13,246 nucleotides of DNA from Phycisphaerales bacterium UBA4658 (GTDB lineage: Bacteria > Planctomycetota > Phycisphaerae > Phycisphaerales > UBA1924), in NCBI GenBank assembly GCA_002405485.1, contig DHLW01000106.1:1-13246 (forward strand). The letters are read 5' to 3'. Both the position numbers and the translations under genes were made by a program. Positions 1 through 6,924 of the stretch are shown piece by piece. The notes below the pieces were generated by a model. That model was not told where the DNA came from and did not search any database. It was given only the letters and a program-made list of their open reading frames with translations. Every line of letters starts with the position of its first letter. Within the stretch, counting starts at the first letter, position 1.

Positions 1-400
1 CATCTCCACAAGCGGACTCATCGCCCAGCGGACCCGCCTGGAAGCGATCACCGCCAACATCGCCAACGCCAACACCATCCTCGCCGCCGCCGGTCAGAAC
101 AACCCCTTCCGGCGCCGCGCGGTCTTCTTTGCGCCCGACGCGCAAGGACAGCCCCCGGGCCGGCCGGCCCACGCGCCGGGTGTGCGCGTCGCCGAGATCC
201 AGGAGGAGGACGCCTTCGACCTCCGCTATGAACCGGGAAATCCCTATGCTGATGACAATGGCTACATCCGAGTGCCGGCCATCAACACCGTCTTTGAGCA
301 GCTCAACGCCTTTCAGGCCCAGCGGTCGTACGAAGCAAACATTGCCGCCGCCGAAGCCACAAAGACGATGATGGCACAGGCCTTGCGTCTCCTGGCCTGA
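1..400 (+). CDS. flgC: Flagellar basal-body rod protein FlgC (5' end cut by window)
   Basis: FlgC forms part of the proximal rod of the flagellar basal body in the periplasm. The reading frame is open from base 2 and the start codon lies outside the window, probably by only about ten codons. The visible 132 residues begin with ISTSGLIAQRTRLEAITANI, the N-terminal rod-protein motif (ANIANANT-like) shared by FlgB, FlgC, FlgF and FlgG. They continue through GVRVAEIQEED and YEPGNPYADDNGYIRVPAIN, which match the FlgC pattern GVxV..I..D ... YdPgHPdAn..GYV..PNVN. The end, AFQAQRSYEANIAAAEATK, is the C-terminal coiled-coil rod motif. The usual PNVN is PAIN here, a mild divergence. fliE follows after 70 bases on the same strand, as in the common flgB-flgC-fliE order. 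The identification is firm; only the start is missing. Confidence 0.93.
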   Translation, partial: ISTSGLIAQRTRLEAITANIANANTILAAAGQNNPFRRRAVFFAPDAQGQPPGRPAHAPGVRVAEIQEEDAFDLRYEPGNPYADDNGYIRVPAINTVFEQLNAFQAQRSYEANIAAAEATKTMMAQALRLLA

Positions 401-470
401 TCGGCCTGTCCGCAGCCGCTGACGTATCCTGAAATCAACCGCATCTCCAGAGCCCATTCGACCACTCCCA

Positions 471-785
471 ATGTCCGATCCTCTTGGTTTCATCTCCCGT
501 GCAAGTCCCTCGTTCGGTGCCGGAGGCCCGGGCGGCGCGGAACAGCAGCGGGTGCAGCCCGGACAGCCGTCCTTCAAGGACGTGCTGCTGGAGAACATCA
601 ACCACGTGAACGCCCTTCAGCAGGACGCGACCCGGGCCATCGAGGACCTTCAGACCGGCAGACGCAACGATGTCGAGGGCGTGCTGCTGGCGACCCAGAA
701 GGCCGATACGGCGTTCCGTCTGCTCGTGCAGCTTCGCAACAAGGTCGCGCAGGCCGCCGAAGAGATCAAGCAGCTCCGCGTCTGA
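471..785 (+). CDS. fliE: Flagellar hook-basal body complex protein FliE
   Basis: FliE is the small adaptor that joins the MS ring (FliF) to the proximal rod. The 104-residue product has the usual family length. An N-terminal Gly/Pro-rich, poorly conserved segment (residues 1-33) is followed by SFKDVLLENINHVNALQQDA and the conserved C-terminal helix containing LLATQKADTAFRLLVQLRNK and EIKQL. This matches the family pattern VmiA.qKAd.sF.l..qvRNK...AY.EI. The ATG at 471 puts the conserved blocks in their normal positions. No good Shine-Dalgarno sequence is visible upstream, so the gene may rely on readthrough from flgC. The 70-base gap after flgC shows no other feature. Unlike many clusters, fliF does not follow: the next gene is convergent. 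Confidence 0.93.
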   Translation: MSDPLGFISRASPSFGAGGPGGAEQQRVQPGQPSFKDVLLENINHVNALQQDATRAIEDLQTGRRNDVEGVLLATQKADTAFRLLVQLRNKVAQAAEEIKQLRV

Positions 786-864
786 GTTTCGCCGGATTGG
801 CCGCCGCGTCGCAGGCGGTTCGCTCTTCCCGATTGAGCCGGACCGCCGAAGCGTCGACCGGCGT

Positions 865-2811
865 TCACTCGTCCGGGTCCGGCTCGTCGCAGATGACGAT
901 GGTGCGAGCCGCAAGATCTCCGGGATGCCGCCGAGCCGGGTCGAAAATCATGAACACCGCCAGGATCGGCACCGTCCACCGGACGAGGTTGCGGACCAGC
1001 GCCTGCCACAGCCGCGGGCGTTCCGTTCCCGCCGCATCGCCCGCTGACGACACGTTCACGACGCGGCACCCAAGCAGGAACTTCCCGATCGATCGCCCGA
1101 ACAGCCACTCGCCGATCGTGCAGTGCGCGGCGCACGCCCCCAGCGCCATGCCGAGCGACAGGAGGTCAAACTCCGTGCCGCTCACGGTGCCCTGCGGATA
1201 GAGCAGTGCCAGCGGTCCGCGCCCCGTGGCCATGGCCACCGCCACCGCCGCGGGCGCATAGTCCAGAAGCCCCGCGAGTGCTCGACGCACCGGCTCCGCG
1301 AAGGCCTTGCCCTTGGGCACGCTCGGCACGATCTGCGGATCGCCGCGCAACACGAACACCAGCACCGCGACCATCACCAGCAGCAGCACCACCACCAGCG
1401 TCTGGTACTGCCCCCTGTTGAGCAGGCCGCTGTCCCGGGCCGGCCCACGATACAGCTCGCGCCCGGTGATCGCACTGAACTCCCGGATCTCATACCGATC
1501 TCGCCCACGCTCGGCATCCCGAGCCGGATCGTCCGACGCGGCGGTCGGCCGATTCCCCGGCGTCTGGCCCGTCGGACGAACGGTCCAGACGAACGCCAGC
1601 GTGCCCGCCGCACCGCCCTCGGCAGGTGACGCCATCGGCAGCACCTCCGCGCTGGGAGGGATCCCGGTCGACTCACCCAGGAGCACCGGCGCCGAGGCCC
1701 TCAGCTCGTACAGCCGAACCGTGTCCATCGCCGACCCGGCCGGACGGTCCACCGCCAGCAGCGCGTCCTCCGCAAGCGAGCCGCCCTCGACAAAGTACAC
1801 GTCCGGGCCGCTCTTTCCCCCCGACTGCGCCCGCTCCAGATTCAACCCGGCCGGGAGCGATCGCTCTGCCCCTTGCCAGGCCAGCATCGGATGAACAGTC
1901 GTCGGTTCGCTTCCCAACGTGGCCTGCGAGGACCTCCCTGGAGCAAGCCGGCCGATCCACAGCCGCAGCGCAGACGGCGTCTTGCCCTCCGTCCCATCCA
2001 TGTACGCCAGCGCAACCCCGTCGCGCCACGGCACAAGCCGCGGCATCAATCCCGATCCGCCCACGCCACGCTCGCCAAGCCCCATCTCCCACGGCAGAGC
2101 CGCCTGAATCCAGCGACCGTCCGACAAAACCCACAGCACCAGCGATGTTTCCGATGTTCCGGCGCGCCCGCCCGCGGCCAGGCGAACAAGTGCGGCAGGG
2201 CCCACCCGAGTGCCGACCAGTCCGATCAGCTCGCCGCTCCCATCCAGCGAGGACAGCACCTCCGGACGCCCCGGGGGATACCAGTAACTGCTTCCCGCAC
2301 CGCGGATCGCCGTCAGCCCGAGCACCCGACGCACCATCGTCGGACGCTGCCCGCCCGCGGGCTCTCCGCTGGGCTCGCGATCAAGCACGAAATACACCCG
2401 ATTCCCCCACCATGCGATGCGGTCGGTCCGGTTCTCGAATCCACCAGCGAATCGGATCACCCCGCGCAGCTCCTGCGGCCCGCCGGTGCGCGGCGGCAGA
2501 TGCAGAATGAGCGTTCGATCGAACGTCGGCAGATTCGGATTCGAGACTTGCTCCGCCCGCACCAGCCACGCATGCCCACCCACGAACGGAAGCTGCCCGC
2601 CCTGCCGGGTCACCGTCAGCCCGCCAGCGGTGGGTTCCTGCTGTTCACGCAGGTCCTGCGCATGCACCGGACGGATCAGCAGCAGCATCGTCAACACGCA
2701 CGCTGCCGGGAAGACCAGCGCGTCGGCCCCGATCCGGGCCCTGACCTGAGCCAGAAGTCGGACCAGCACACTCGCACCTTGTCGCCGCAAACGGCCCGGA
2801 ACATCATTCAT
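865..2811 (-). CDS. RDD-domain membrane protein with large extracytoplasmic region
   Basis: The product has 648 residues. A long basic N-region leads to a hydrophobic segment at about 31-46 and a possible signal cleavage after VHA (residue 51). Residues 52-465 form a hydrophilic, beta-rich, repeat-like region with no motif I can name; a propeller-like fold is possible. One strong membrane segment follows at about 470-489. Residues 503-642 form an RDD domain: RRALAGLLDY (Arg509/Arg510, Asp517), then GEWLFGRSIGKFLLGCRVVN, RNLVRW and a final Asp in RRHPGDLAARTIVI. RDD domains are small membrane domains, sometimes linked to ion exchange, but most have unknown function. The start overlaps the stop of the upstream lipoprotein gene (ATGA), which implies translational coupling and explains the lack of a clear Shine-Dalgarno sequence. 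It converges with fliE across a 79-base gap. The family call is good; the role is unknown. Confidence 0.82.
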   Translation of the reverse strand: MNDVPGRLRRQGASVLVRLLAQVRARIGADALVFPAACVLTMLLLIRPVHAQDLREQQEPTAGGLTVTRQGGQLPFVGGHAWLVRAEQVSNPNLPTFDRTLILHLPPRTGGPQELRGVIRFAGGFENRTDRIAWWGNRVYFVLDREPSGEPAGGQRPTMVRRVLGLTAIRGAGSSYWYPPGRPEVLSSLDGSGELIGLVGTRVGPAALVRLAAGGRAGTSETSLVLWVLSDGRWIQAALPWEMGLGERGVGGSGLMPRLVPWRDGVALAYMDGTEGKTPSALRLWIGRLAPGRSSQATLGSEPTTVHPMLAWQGAERSLPAGLNLERAQSGGKSGPDVYFVEGGSLAEDALLAVDRPAGSAMDTVRLYELRASAPVLLGESTGIPPSAEVLPMASPAEGGAAGTLAFVWTVRPTGQTPGNRPTAASDDPARDAERGRDRYEIREFSAITGRELYRGPARDSGLLNRGQYQTLVVVLLLVMVAVLVFVLRGDPQIVPSVPKGKAFAEPVRRALAGLLDYAPAAVAVAMATGRGPLALLYPQGTVSGTEFDLLSLGMALGACAAHCTIGEWLFGRSIGKFLLGCRVVNVSSAGDAAGTERPRLWQALVRNLVRWTVPILAVFMIFDPARRHPGDLAARTIVICDEPDPDE

Positions 2812-3764
2812 CGGCGTGCGTCCAGATCGATCACCCGATCCACCGGGTAGTTCTTCAGCAGCGTCGACAGGTCAAACGCCTTGTCGCTGATCGGACCATC
2901 CTTGCACCCAGTAAGCGTCAGCCGGGCCGTCGTCTCAGTGGCGATGTGCGTGATCAGCACCCGCGAAGGAGCCCGCACCCGCAGCATGCTCGCGCCAGGA
3001 ATGTCCCGCGTGATCTCCACCGGCTCCTCGCCCTCGTGCTCGGCGACCAGCACCTTGATGCGTTGCCGATCGAAGATCTCCACCGTCGTGGGCCGGAGCG
3101 TCTTCGGGTCCAGCCACATCCGCTGAAACCCACGATCCCCGATCGGACTGGTCACGCCGATGAGTTGGCCATCCTCGGACCATTGCGTCGCACCCTTGGC
3201 CGTCGAGTCCAGTGGAACCAGCCCAAGCACCCGGATGAGATCCAGCGGCCGGATCGGCAGGCCGATCCGCCTGGCCGTCTCGTCGGTGAAGTTCTCGTGC
3301 CGACCCGTCGCCGCGATCCGCTTCTCCTTCTCCGAGAGATCGAACCACCAGTACTGCTCCGGATCGCACCCGAACCAGAACACCACCTGCCCCGCTTTTC
3401 CGAGGTTCATGGCCAGCTTGTTTGGCCGAATGATCTGCAGCCGGCCCTCCGGATCCTCGGTGCGACGCTCGCCCTCCTGATCAAAGTACGTGAGCAGGAT
3501 GTTCACCCGGGCCGACAGTCTGTCCAGGTGCTTGATCCGCTCAAGGTTGTACCTGCGTGCAAGATCCGCATACGCAGGGCCAGGACGGACCACCGGTCTC
3601 CGAGCGCCGACGGCGGGAGTTGCAGTCTCCGGTTTCTCGGCCCGATCTCGACCGCCGCCGTTGAACAGCTCGCATCCGGGCAAACCCGCGAGCACGCACG
3701 CGCACGCCGCGCTCAGCGCAAACCGCCTCGCCAACGGCATCGGGTTCCGCACAGACCGAGTCAT
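2808..3764 (-). CDS. LolA-like predicted lipoprotein, middle gene of the coupled trio
   Basis: The product has 318 residues and a lipoprotein signal: an Arg-rich n-region, hydrophobic residues 15-28 and lipobox LPGC with Cys31. The mature part has a disordered Pro/Arg-rich linker to about residue 62, then alternating strands such as NILLTYFDQE, LQIIRPNKLAMNL, VVFWFGCDPEQYWWFDL and QRMWLDPKTLRPTTVEIFD. This resembles the unclosed beta-barrel of LolA/LolB and DUF4292-type lipoproteins, which bind lipid acyl chains. That resemblance is by eye and could be only a fold-level match. The ATG at 3764 has GGAG seven bases upstream (3772-3775) and overlaps the upstream stop by ATGA. Met9 is an alternative start that would also keep a signal peptide. 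Its own stop overlaps the start of the RDD gene, so the two products may work together in the envelope. No function is established. Confidence 0.72.
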   Translation of the reverse strand: MTRSVRNPMPLARRFALSAACACVLAGLPGCELFNGGGRDRAEKPETATPAVGARRPVVRPGPAYADLARRYNLERIKHLDRLSARVNILLTYFDQEGERRTEDPEGRLQIIRPNKLAMNLGKAGQVVFWFGCDPEQYWWFDLSEKEKRIAATGRHENFTDETARRIGLPIRPLDLIRVLGLVPLDSTAKGATQWSEDGQLIGVTSPIGDRGFQRMWLDPKTLRPTTVEIFDRQRIKVLVAEHEGEEPVEITRDIPGASMLRVRAPSRVLITHIATETTARLTLTGCKDGPISDKAFDLSTLLKNYPVDRVIDLDARR

Positions 3765-4375
3765 GGGCGTTCTCCAGATCGTGCGGCGTCGTGAGCCTTG
3801 GGCTCCCCGACGATCACCGCGCCCAGCCGCTCGGTCACCGCGACGAGCGTCCGATCGTCAAGCCCGGGATCGACCACTTCAACCTGCGGCGCCGGCGGCT
3901 GAGACTTGGTTGTGCGCACGCGCACCAGCAGCGACCGCCCCCGCGACCCGTCCTGCACCAGCAGCCGCTTGCGAAGCAGGATGAGCGCCAGCACGAAGCG
4001 AAACGCCAGCCGAAGCCGCTCTCGAGCGGCGACATCGCCAGTCCCGTCGCCCCCGGAGTGCTCGCCGATCTCGGCCCCGTCGAACGTCTCCGCCGACTGC
4101 TCGAACAGCTCCAGCAGGGACTGGTCGTCGACCAGCAGCCGCTTCTTTGCCGTGGGGTCCGGCACGTGGCCCCGCCAGAACCCCAGCACGATCGAGCCCC
4201 GGGGCGGCCTGGCGCCCTCGTCCCACGCCTGGGCTGCAAAGTCCAGCCGATCAAACGCGTCCGAATCGCTCGCCTGCACAAGCACCCCGACGTACGGCTC
4301 GCCGGTGGCGAGTTCGCGATCCGTCGCGGCGCAGCGGCGTGTCGATGATCCGATGCTGTAAGACGTCCCTGCCAT
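3761..4375 (-). CDS. Conserved hypothetical protein (204 aa), first gene of coupled trio
   Basis: I do not recognise a named family. The 204-residue protein has no signal peptide and no clear membrane span. Residues 13-32 contain CAATDRELATGEPYVGVLV, which looks like the remnant of a zinc-ribbon start (C..t.reL..Ge.y...L), but Cys15 is the only cysteine in the protein. RLDFAAQAW and IVLGFWRGHVPDP follow, then DDQSLLELFEQ and, at about 121-140, the motif LRLAFRFVLALILLRKRLLV, a hydrophobic-basic helix. The C-terminal 50 residues include VEVVDPGLDD and LGAVIVGE. I recall similar short proteins from planctomycetes, but cannot verify this. It lies 18 bases after the MFS stop and overlaps the lipoprotein start by ATGA. 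An ATG-led frame from 4383 in another register was rejected because it is Arg/Ser-rich and would break the overlap pattern. Confidence 0.68.
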   Translation of the reverse strand: MAGTSYSIGSSTRRCAATDRELATGEPYVGVLVQASDSDAFDRLDFAAQAWDEGARPPRGSIVLGFWRGHVPDPTAKKRLLVDDQSLLELFEQSAETFDGAEIGEHSGGDGTGDVAARERLRLAFRFVLALILLRKRLLVQDGSRGRSLLVRVRTTKSQPPAPQVEVVDPGLDDRTLVAVTERLGAVIVGEPKAHDAARSGERP

Positions 4376-4393
4376 ATGCCCATGGTAGCGACA

Positions 4394-5695
4394 TCAGTAC
4401 GGCTGCCGCCCGATCTCCTCGGGCATGCGGAGCATCAGCCCAAGCGCACCGCTCATCGCAAGTAGACCCGCCGCCACCCCGAACGTCCAACCGATCCCCA
4501 CGCTGTGCAGCAGCGCGTCCGCCAGCGACGGCCCAAGCGCCGCCACCGCCCACGCCCCGCCCATCATCAACCCCGACGCCAGCGACGTGCGATGCGGGAG
4601 CAGCCGCTGGGCAAGCGCGATCGTCGTCGGCATCACGCCCGCGTACCCGACTCCCGCGAGCATGCACAGCAGCAGCGCGAGCATGCCGCCGGTGTCGCCG
4701 AGTCTGGTCCACTCGCCCGTGTGCGGCAGAAGCGCCAGAAACACCGCCCCGACCAGCGGAACGCCGATGAGCATCCCCCGCTCATGCCGCCGAGAGAGAT
4801 ACAGCCCGATGAGCAGACCGCCCACGCCCATCCCCACTTGCTTGGCCGCTTGCAGCGGCCCGGACATCTGCGACGCATCGGCACGGAGCGCATCGGTCAG
4901 GGCCGCGCCCGCGCTCAGCCCGTGCGACTGCCTCGCCTTGAGCTCCGTCCATGGAATGATGAGCTGGATGAGCATCATGTCCACCATGAACCGCAGCACG
5001 TTGCCCACGTACAGAATCCACACCGACGCCCACCTCGCTCCGCGCTCCCTCGGCGAGAGTGCGGCGTGATCGCTCGCCGCACCACGCGTCCGGTGCGGCA
5101 CCCCGTGAATCGCCCACGCCAGCAGCCCCGCAACAGCCAGGACCGGCACGATCAGATGCGCAAGCCCCCGCAGCCCGGCCCGGCTGTCCCCGTTGCCCAG
5201 CACCTCCACTGCGTGCGGCGAGAGCACGTTCCCCAGCACCCCGCCCACCATGCCCGCCGCAAAGAACCACGCCACCCCCCGCGAGCGGGTCGACACCACC
5301 GACGCGGCCTGACCAACCGCTGCCGCCGCCACGGGGTGGAACGCCCCGATGCCCGCCGCCGCCAGAATCTGCAGCGGAAGCAGCCACGCAAAGCTCGTCG
5401 CAAACCCGACCAGCCCCACGCACACCCCGGCGACCGCCGTGCCGATCGTCGCGATGACGCGCGTGTCGTGCCGATCCGACAGCACGGCCACCAGCGGTTG
5501 CACGAGCCCGCTCGACGCCGCGCCGACGCCAAGCAGCATCGCCGCCTGCGCGTCGGTGAGCTGCGCGTGCCCCTTGATGACCGACATCAGCGGGACGATC
5601 ACGAACGAGATCAGATCGATCACCAGGTGCGCCGCGATCGCCACCCACATGCGGATGCGCAGCCCGGGGCCGGAATGAACGACCTCCTCAGACAC
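4394..5695 (-). CDS. MFS exporter resembling fosmidomycin-resistance (Fsr) family
   Basis: With the GTG at 5695 the product is 433 residues and has about 12 hydrophobic segments, as in major facilitator transporters. GVGAASSGLVQPLVAVLSDR (about residues 57-75) corresponds to the Fsr-type QPlxGxlsDR motif A. AAAGIGAFHPVAAAAVGQ (112-129) matches the Fsr-type G.G.a.FHP segment. Members export drugs or small metabolites by proton antiport; the substrate cannot be read from sequence. The frame stays open to an ATG at 5803, but that would overlap corA, and its extra 36 residues (RQSSGSPRALPGDLRIEH and so on) are unlike a transporter N-terminus. I therefore prefer the GTG at 5695 or the ATG at 5650. 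Neither has a clear Shine-Dalgarno sequence. The gene is divergent from corA and may be the first gene of the 5695-to-865 operon. Confidence 0.72.
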   Translation of the reverse strand: MSEEVVHSGPGLRIRMWVAIAAHLVIDLISFVIVPLMSVIKGHAQLTDAQAAMLLGVGAASSGLVQPLVAVLSDRHDTRVIATIGTAVAGVCVGLVGFATSFAWLLPLQILAAAGIGAFHPVAAAAVGQAASVVSTRSRGVAWFFAAGMVGGVLGNVLSPHAVEVLGNGDSRAGLRGLAHLIVPVLAVAGLLAWAIHGVPHRTRGAASDHAALSPRERGARWASVWILYVGNVLRFMVDMMLIQLIIPWTELKARQSHGLSAGAALTDALRADASQMSGPLQAAKQVGMGVGGLLIGLYLSRRHERGMLIGVPLVGAVFLALLPHTGEWTRLGDTGGMLALLLCMLAGVGYAGVMPTTIALAQRLLPHRTSLASGLMMGGAWAVAALGPSLADALLHSVGIGWTFGVAAGLLAMSGALGLMLRMPEEIGRQPY

Positions 5696-5784
5696 GGATC
5701 GATTGTTGCACACCCGTGCCGCCCGCGCGTGCTCGATCCGCAGGTCGCCCGGCAACGCTCGCGGACTCCCGCTACTCTGCCTCC

Positions 5785-6915
5785 ATGTCCAGCCGACGAG
5801 CACGGTCCAAGAAACTCAAGCGTGCCCTCCAGCTCAAACCCCCGGGCACCGCCCCGGAGACGCTCGTCGCAGATCCCGCCGCGCCAAAGCCGCGGATTAC
5901 CGCCATCGGCTACGGCGGCGAGGGCGACTGCGCCCACGAAGAGCGCACGCTCGCCGACTCAAGCGAGATCCGCGAGTTTCGCGCTCGGCACCAGCGGATC
6001 TGGATCAACGTCGACGGCCTGGGCGACGCCGACGCCATCCGCGCCATCGGCGACGAGTTCGGCCTCCACAAACTCGCCCTTGAAGACGTCCTTTCCACGC
6101 GACAGCGACCAAAGGTCGACATCTTCGCCGATCACATCTTCATCGTCATCCGCGAGCCCATGCCCGTGGACGGGCACTTCGACACCGACCAGGTCAGCAT
6201 CTTCCTGGGTCGAGAGTTCGTCATCACCTTCCAGGAACGCCAGGGCGACTGCCTCAACCCCGTCCGCGAGCGCATCCGCGGATCCCGCGGCAGGATCTGC
6301 GCCGCCGGACCCGATTACCTCGTCTACTCCATCATCGACGCCGTCGTCGATGCATACTTCCCCGTTCTCGAGGCCTTCGGCGAGTCCTTGGAAGCGCTCG
6401 AAGACCGGGCCGTTGAACGCCCGAACGCCAGCATCGTCCACGAGATCCACGGTCTCAAGCGCGACCTTCTCCAGATCCGCCGCGCCGTCTGGCCCGCCCG
6501 CGAAAGCGTCGGCCTGCTCGTCCGCGGCGAGTCGCCGCTCATCCACGACGACACCCGCGTCTACCTCCGCGACGCCTACGACCACCTCGTCCAGCTCATC
6601 GACATGCTCGAGAACTACCGAGAACTCGGATCCGACCTCATGGACATCTACCTCTCCTCTCAGAGCCACCGCCTCAACGAAGTCATGAAGGTCCTCACCG
6701 TCATCGCCACCATCTTCATGCCCCTCAGCTTCATCGTCGGCATCTACGGCATGAACTTCGACACCAACCACCCCCTCAACATGCCAGAACTCCACTGGAA
6801 TTTCGGCTACCTCTTCGTCTGGGGCATCATCCTTCTTGTGGGCGGCGGCATGCTCGCGTGGTTCTACAGGCGCGGCTGGATCGGGCCGGGCAACTGGGGT
6901 CCGCACAGCCACTGA
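5785..6915 (+). CDS. corA: CorA-family magnesium/cobalt transport protein
   Basis: CorA is a homopentameric inner-membrane channel for Mg2+ and, in some members, Co2+ or Ni2+. The 376-residue product has the standard layout. Residues 1-40 form a basic extension. The cytoplasmic alpha/beta domain follows, with IWINVDGLGD and LHKLALEDVLSTRQRPKVD at 93-112, a CorA hallmark. Next come the long stalk helices with HEIHGLKRDLLQIRRAVWPARE, then TM1 at about 302-320. The signature YGMN is at 321-324, NMPELHW is in the pore loop, TM2 is at about 343-361, and the basic end YRRGWIG is present. The ATG at 5785 is chosen because an upstream in-frame ATG at 5716 would add Arg/Ala-rich sequence and crowd the divergent MFS gene. 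TACTCT at 5773-5778 lies only 7 bases before the ATG, so a nearly leaderless transcript is possible. The stop is 9 bases from the convergent efflux operon. Confidence 0.93.
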   Translation: MSSRRARSKKLKRALQLKPPGTAPETLVADPAAPKPRITAIGYGGEGDCAHEERTLADSSEIREFRARHQRIWINVDGLGDADAIRAIGDEFGLHKLALEDVLSTRQRPKVDIFADHIFIVIREPMPVDGHFDTDQVSIFLGREFVITFQERQGDCLNPVRERIRGSRGRICAAGPDYLVYSIIDAVVDAYFPVLEAFGESLEALEDRAVERPNASIVHEIHGLKRDLLQIRRAVWPARESVGLLVRGESPLIHDDTRVYLRDAYDHLVQLIDMLENYRELGSDLMDIYLSSQSHRLNEVMKVLTVIATIFMPLSFIVGIYGMNFDTNHPLNMPELHWNFGYLFVWGIILLVGGGMLAWFYRRGWIGPGNWGPHSH

Positions 6916-6924
6916 CCGTTCGCC

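Noticed and set aside
801..864. Short GC dyads (CCGCC/GGCGG at 801-818; GCCGG/CCGGC near 837-863) between convergent fliE and the RDD gene, as possible terminators
   Set aside because: Stems of only five pairs with long loops and no T-run on either strand; expected by chance at this GC content.
1360..1400. Trinucleotide-like CAG/CAC repetition
   Set aside because: It is the codons of the Val/Leu-rich membrane span of the RDD protein, not an independent repeat.
1873..2850. A 325-codon plus-strand frame opposite the RDD gene
   Set aside because: Arg/Pro/His-rich shadow frame; the minus-strand frame has a signal segment, a membrane span and an RDD domain.
4505..6688. A 727-codon open frame on the plus strand
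   Set aside because: It runs antisense to the MFS gene and then out of frame through corA, both recognisable families; its composition is Arg/Ser/Pro/His-rich.
5959..6912. A 317-codon open frame antisense to corA, rich in Asp/Glu/Val
   Set aside because: It mirrors corA codons (GAC/GTC reversal) and has no start context or family motif; corA is certain on the other strand.
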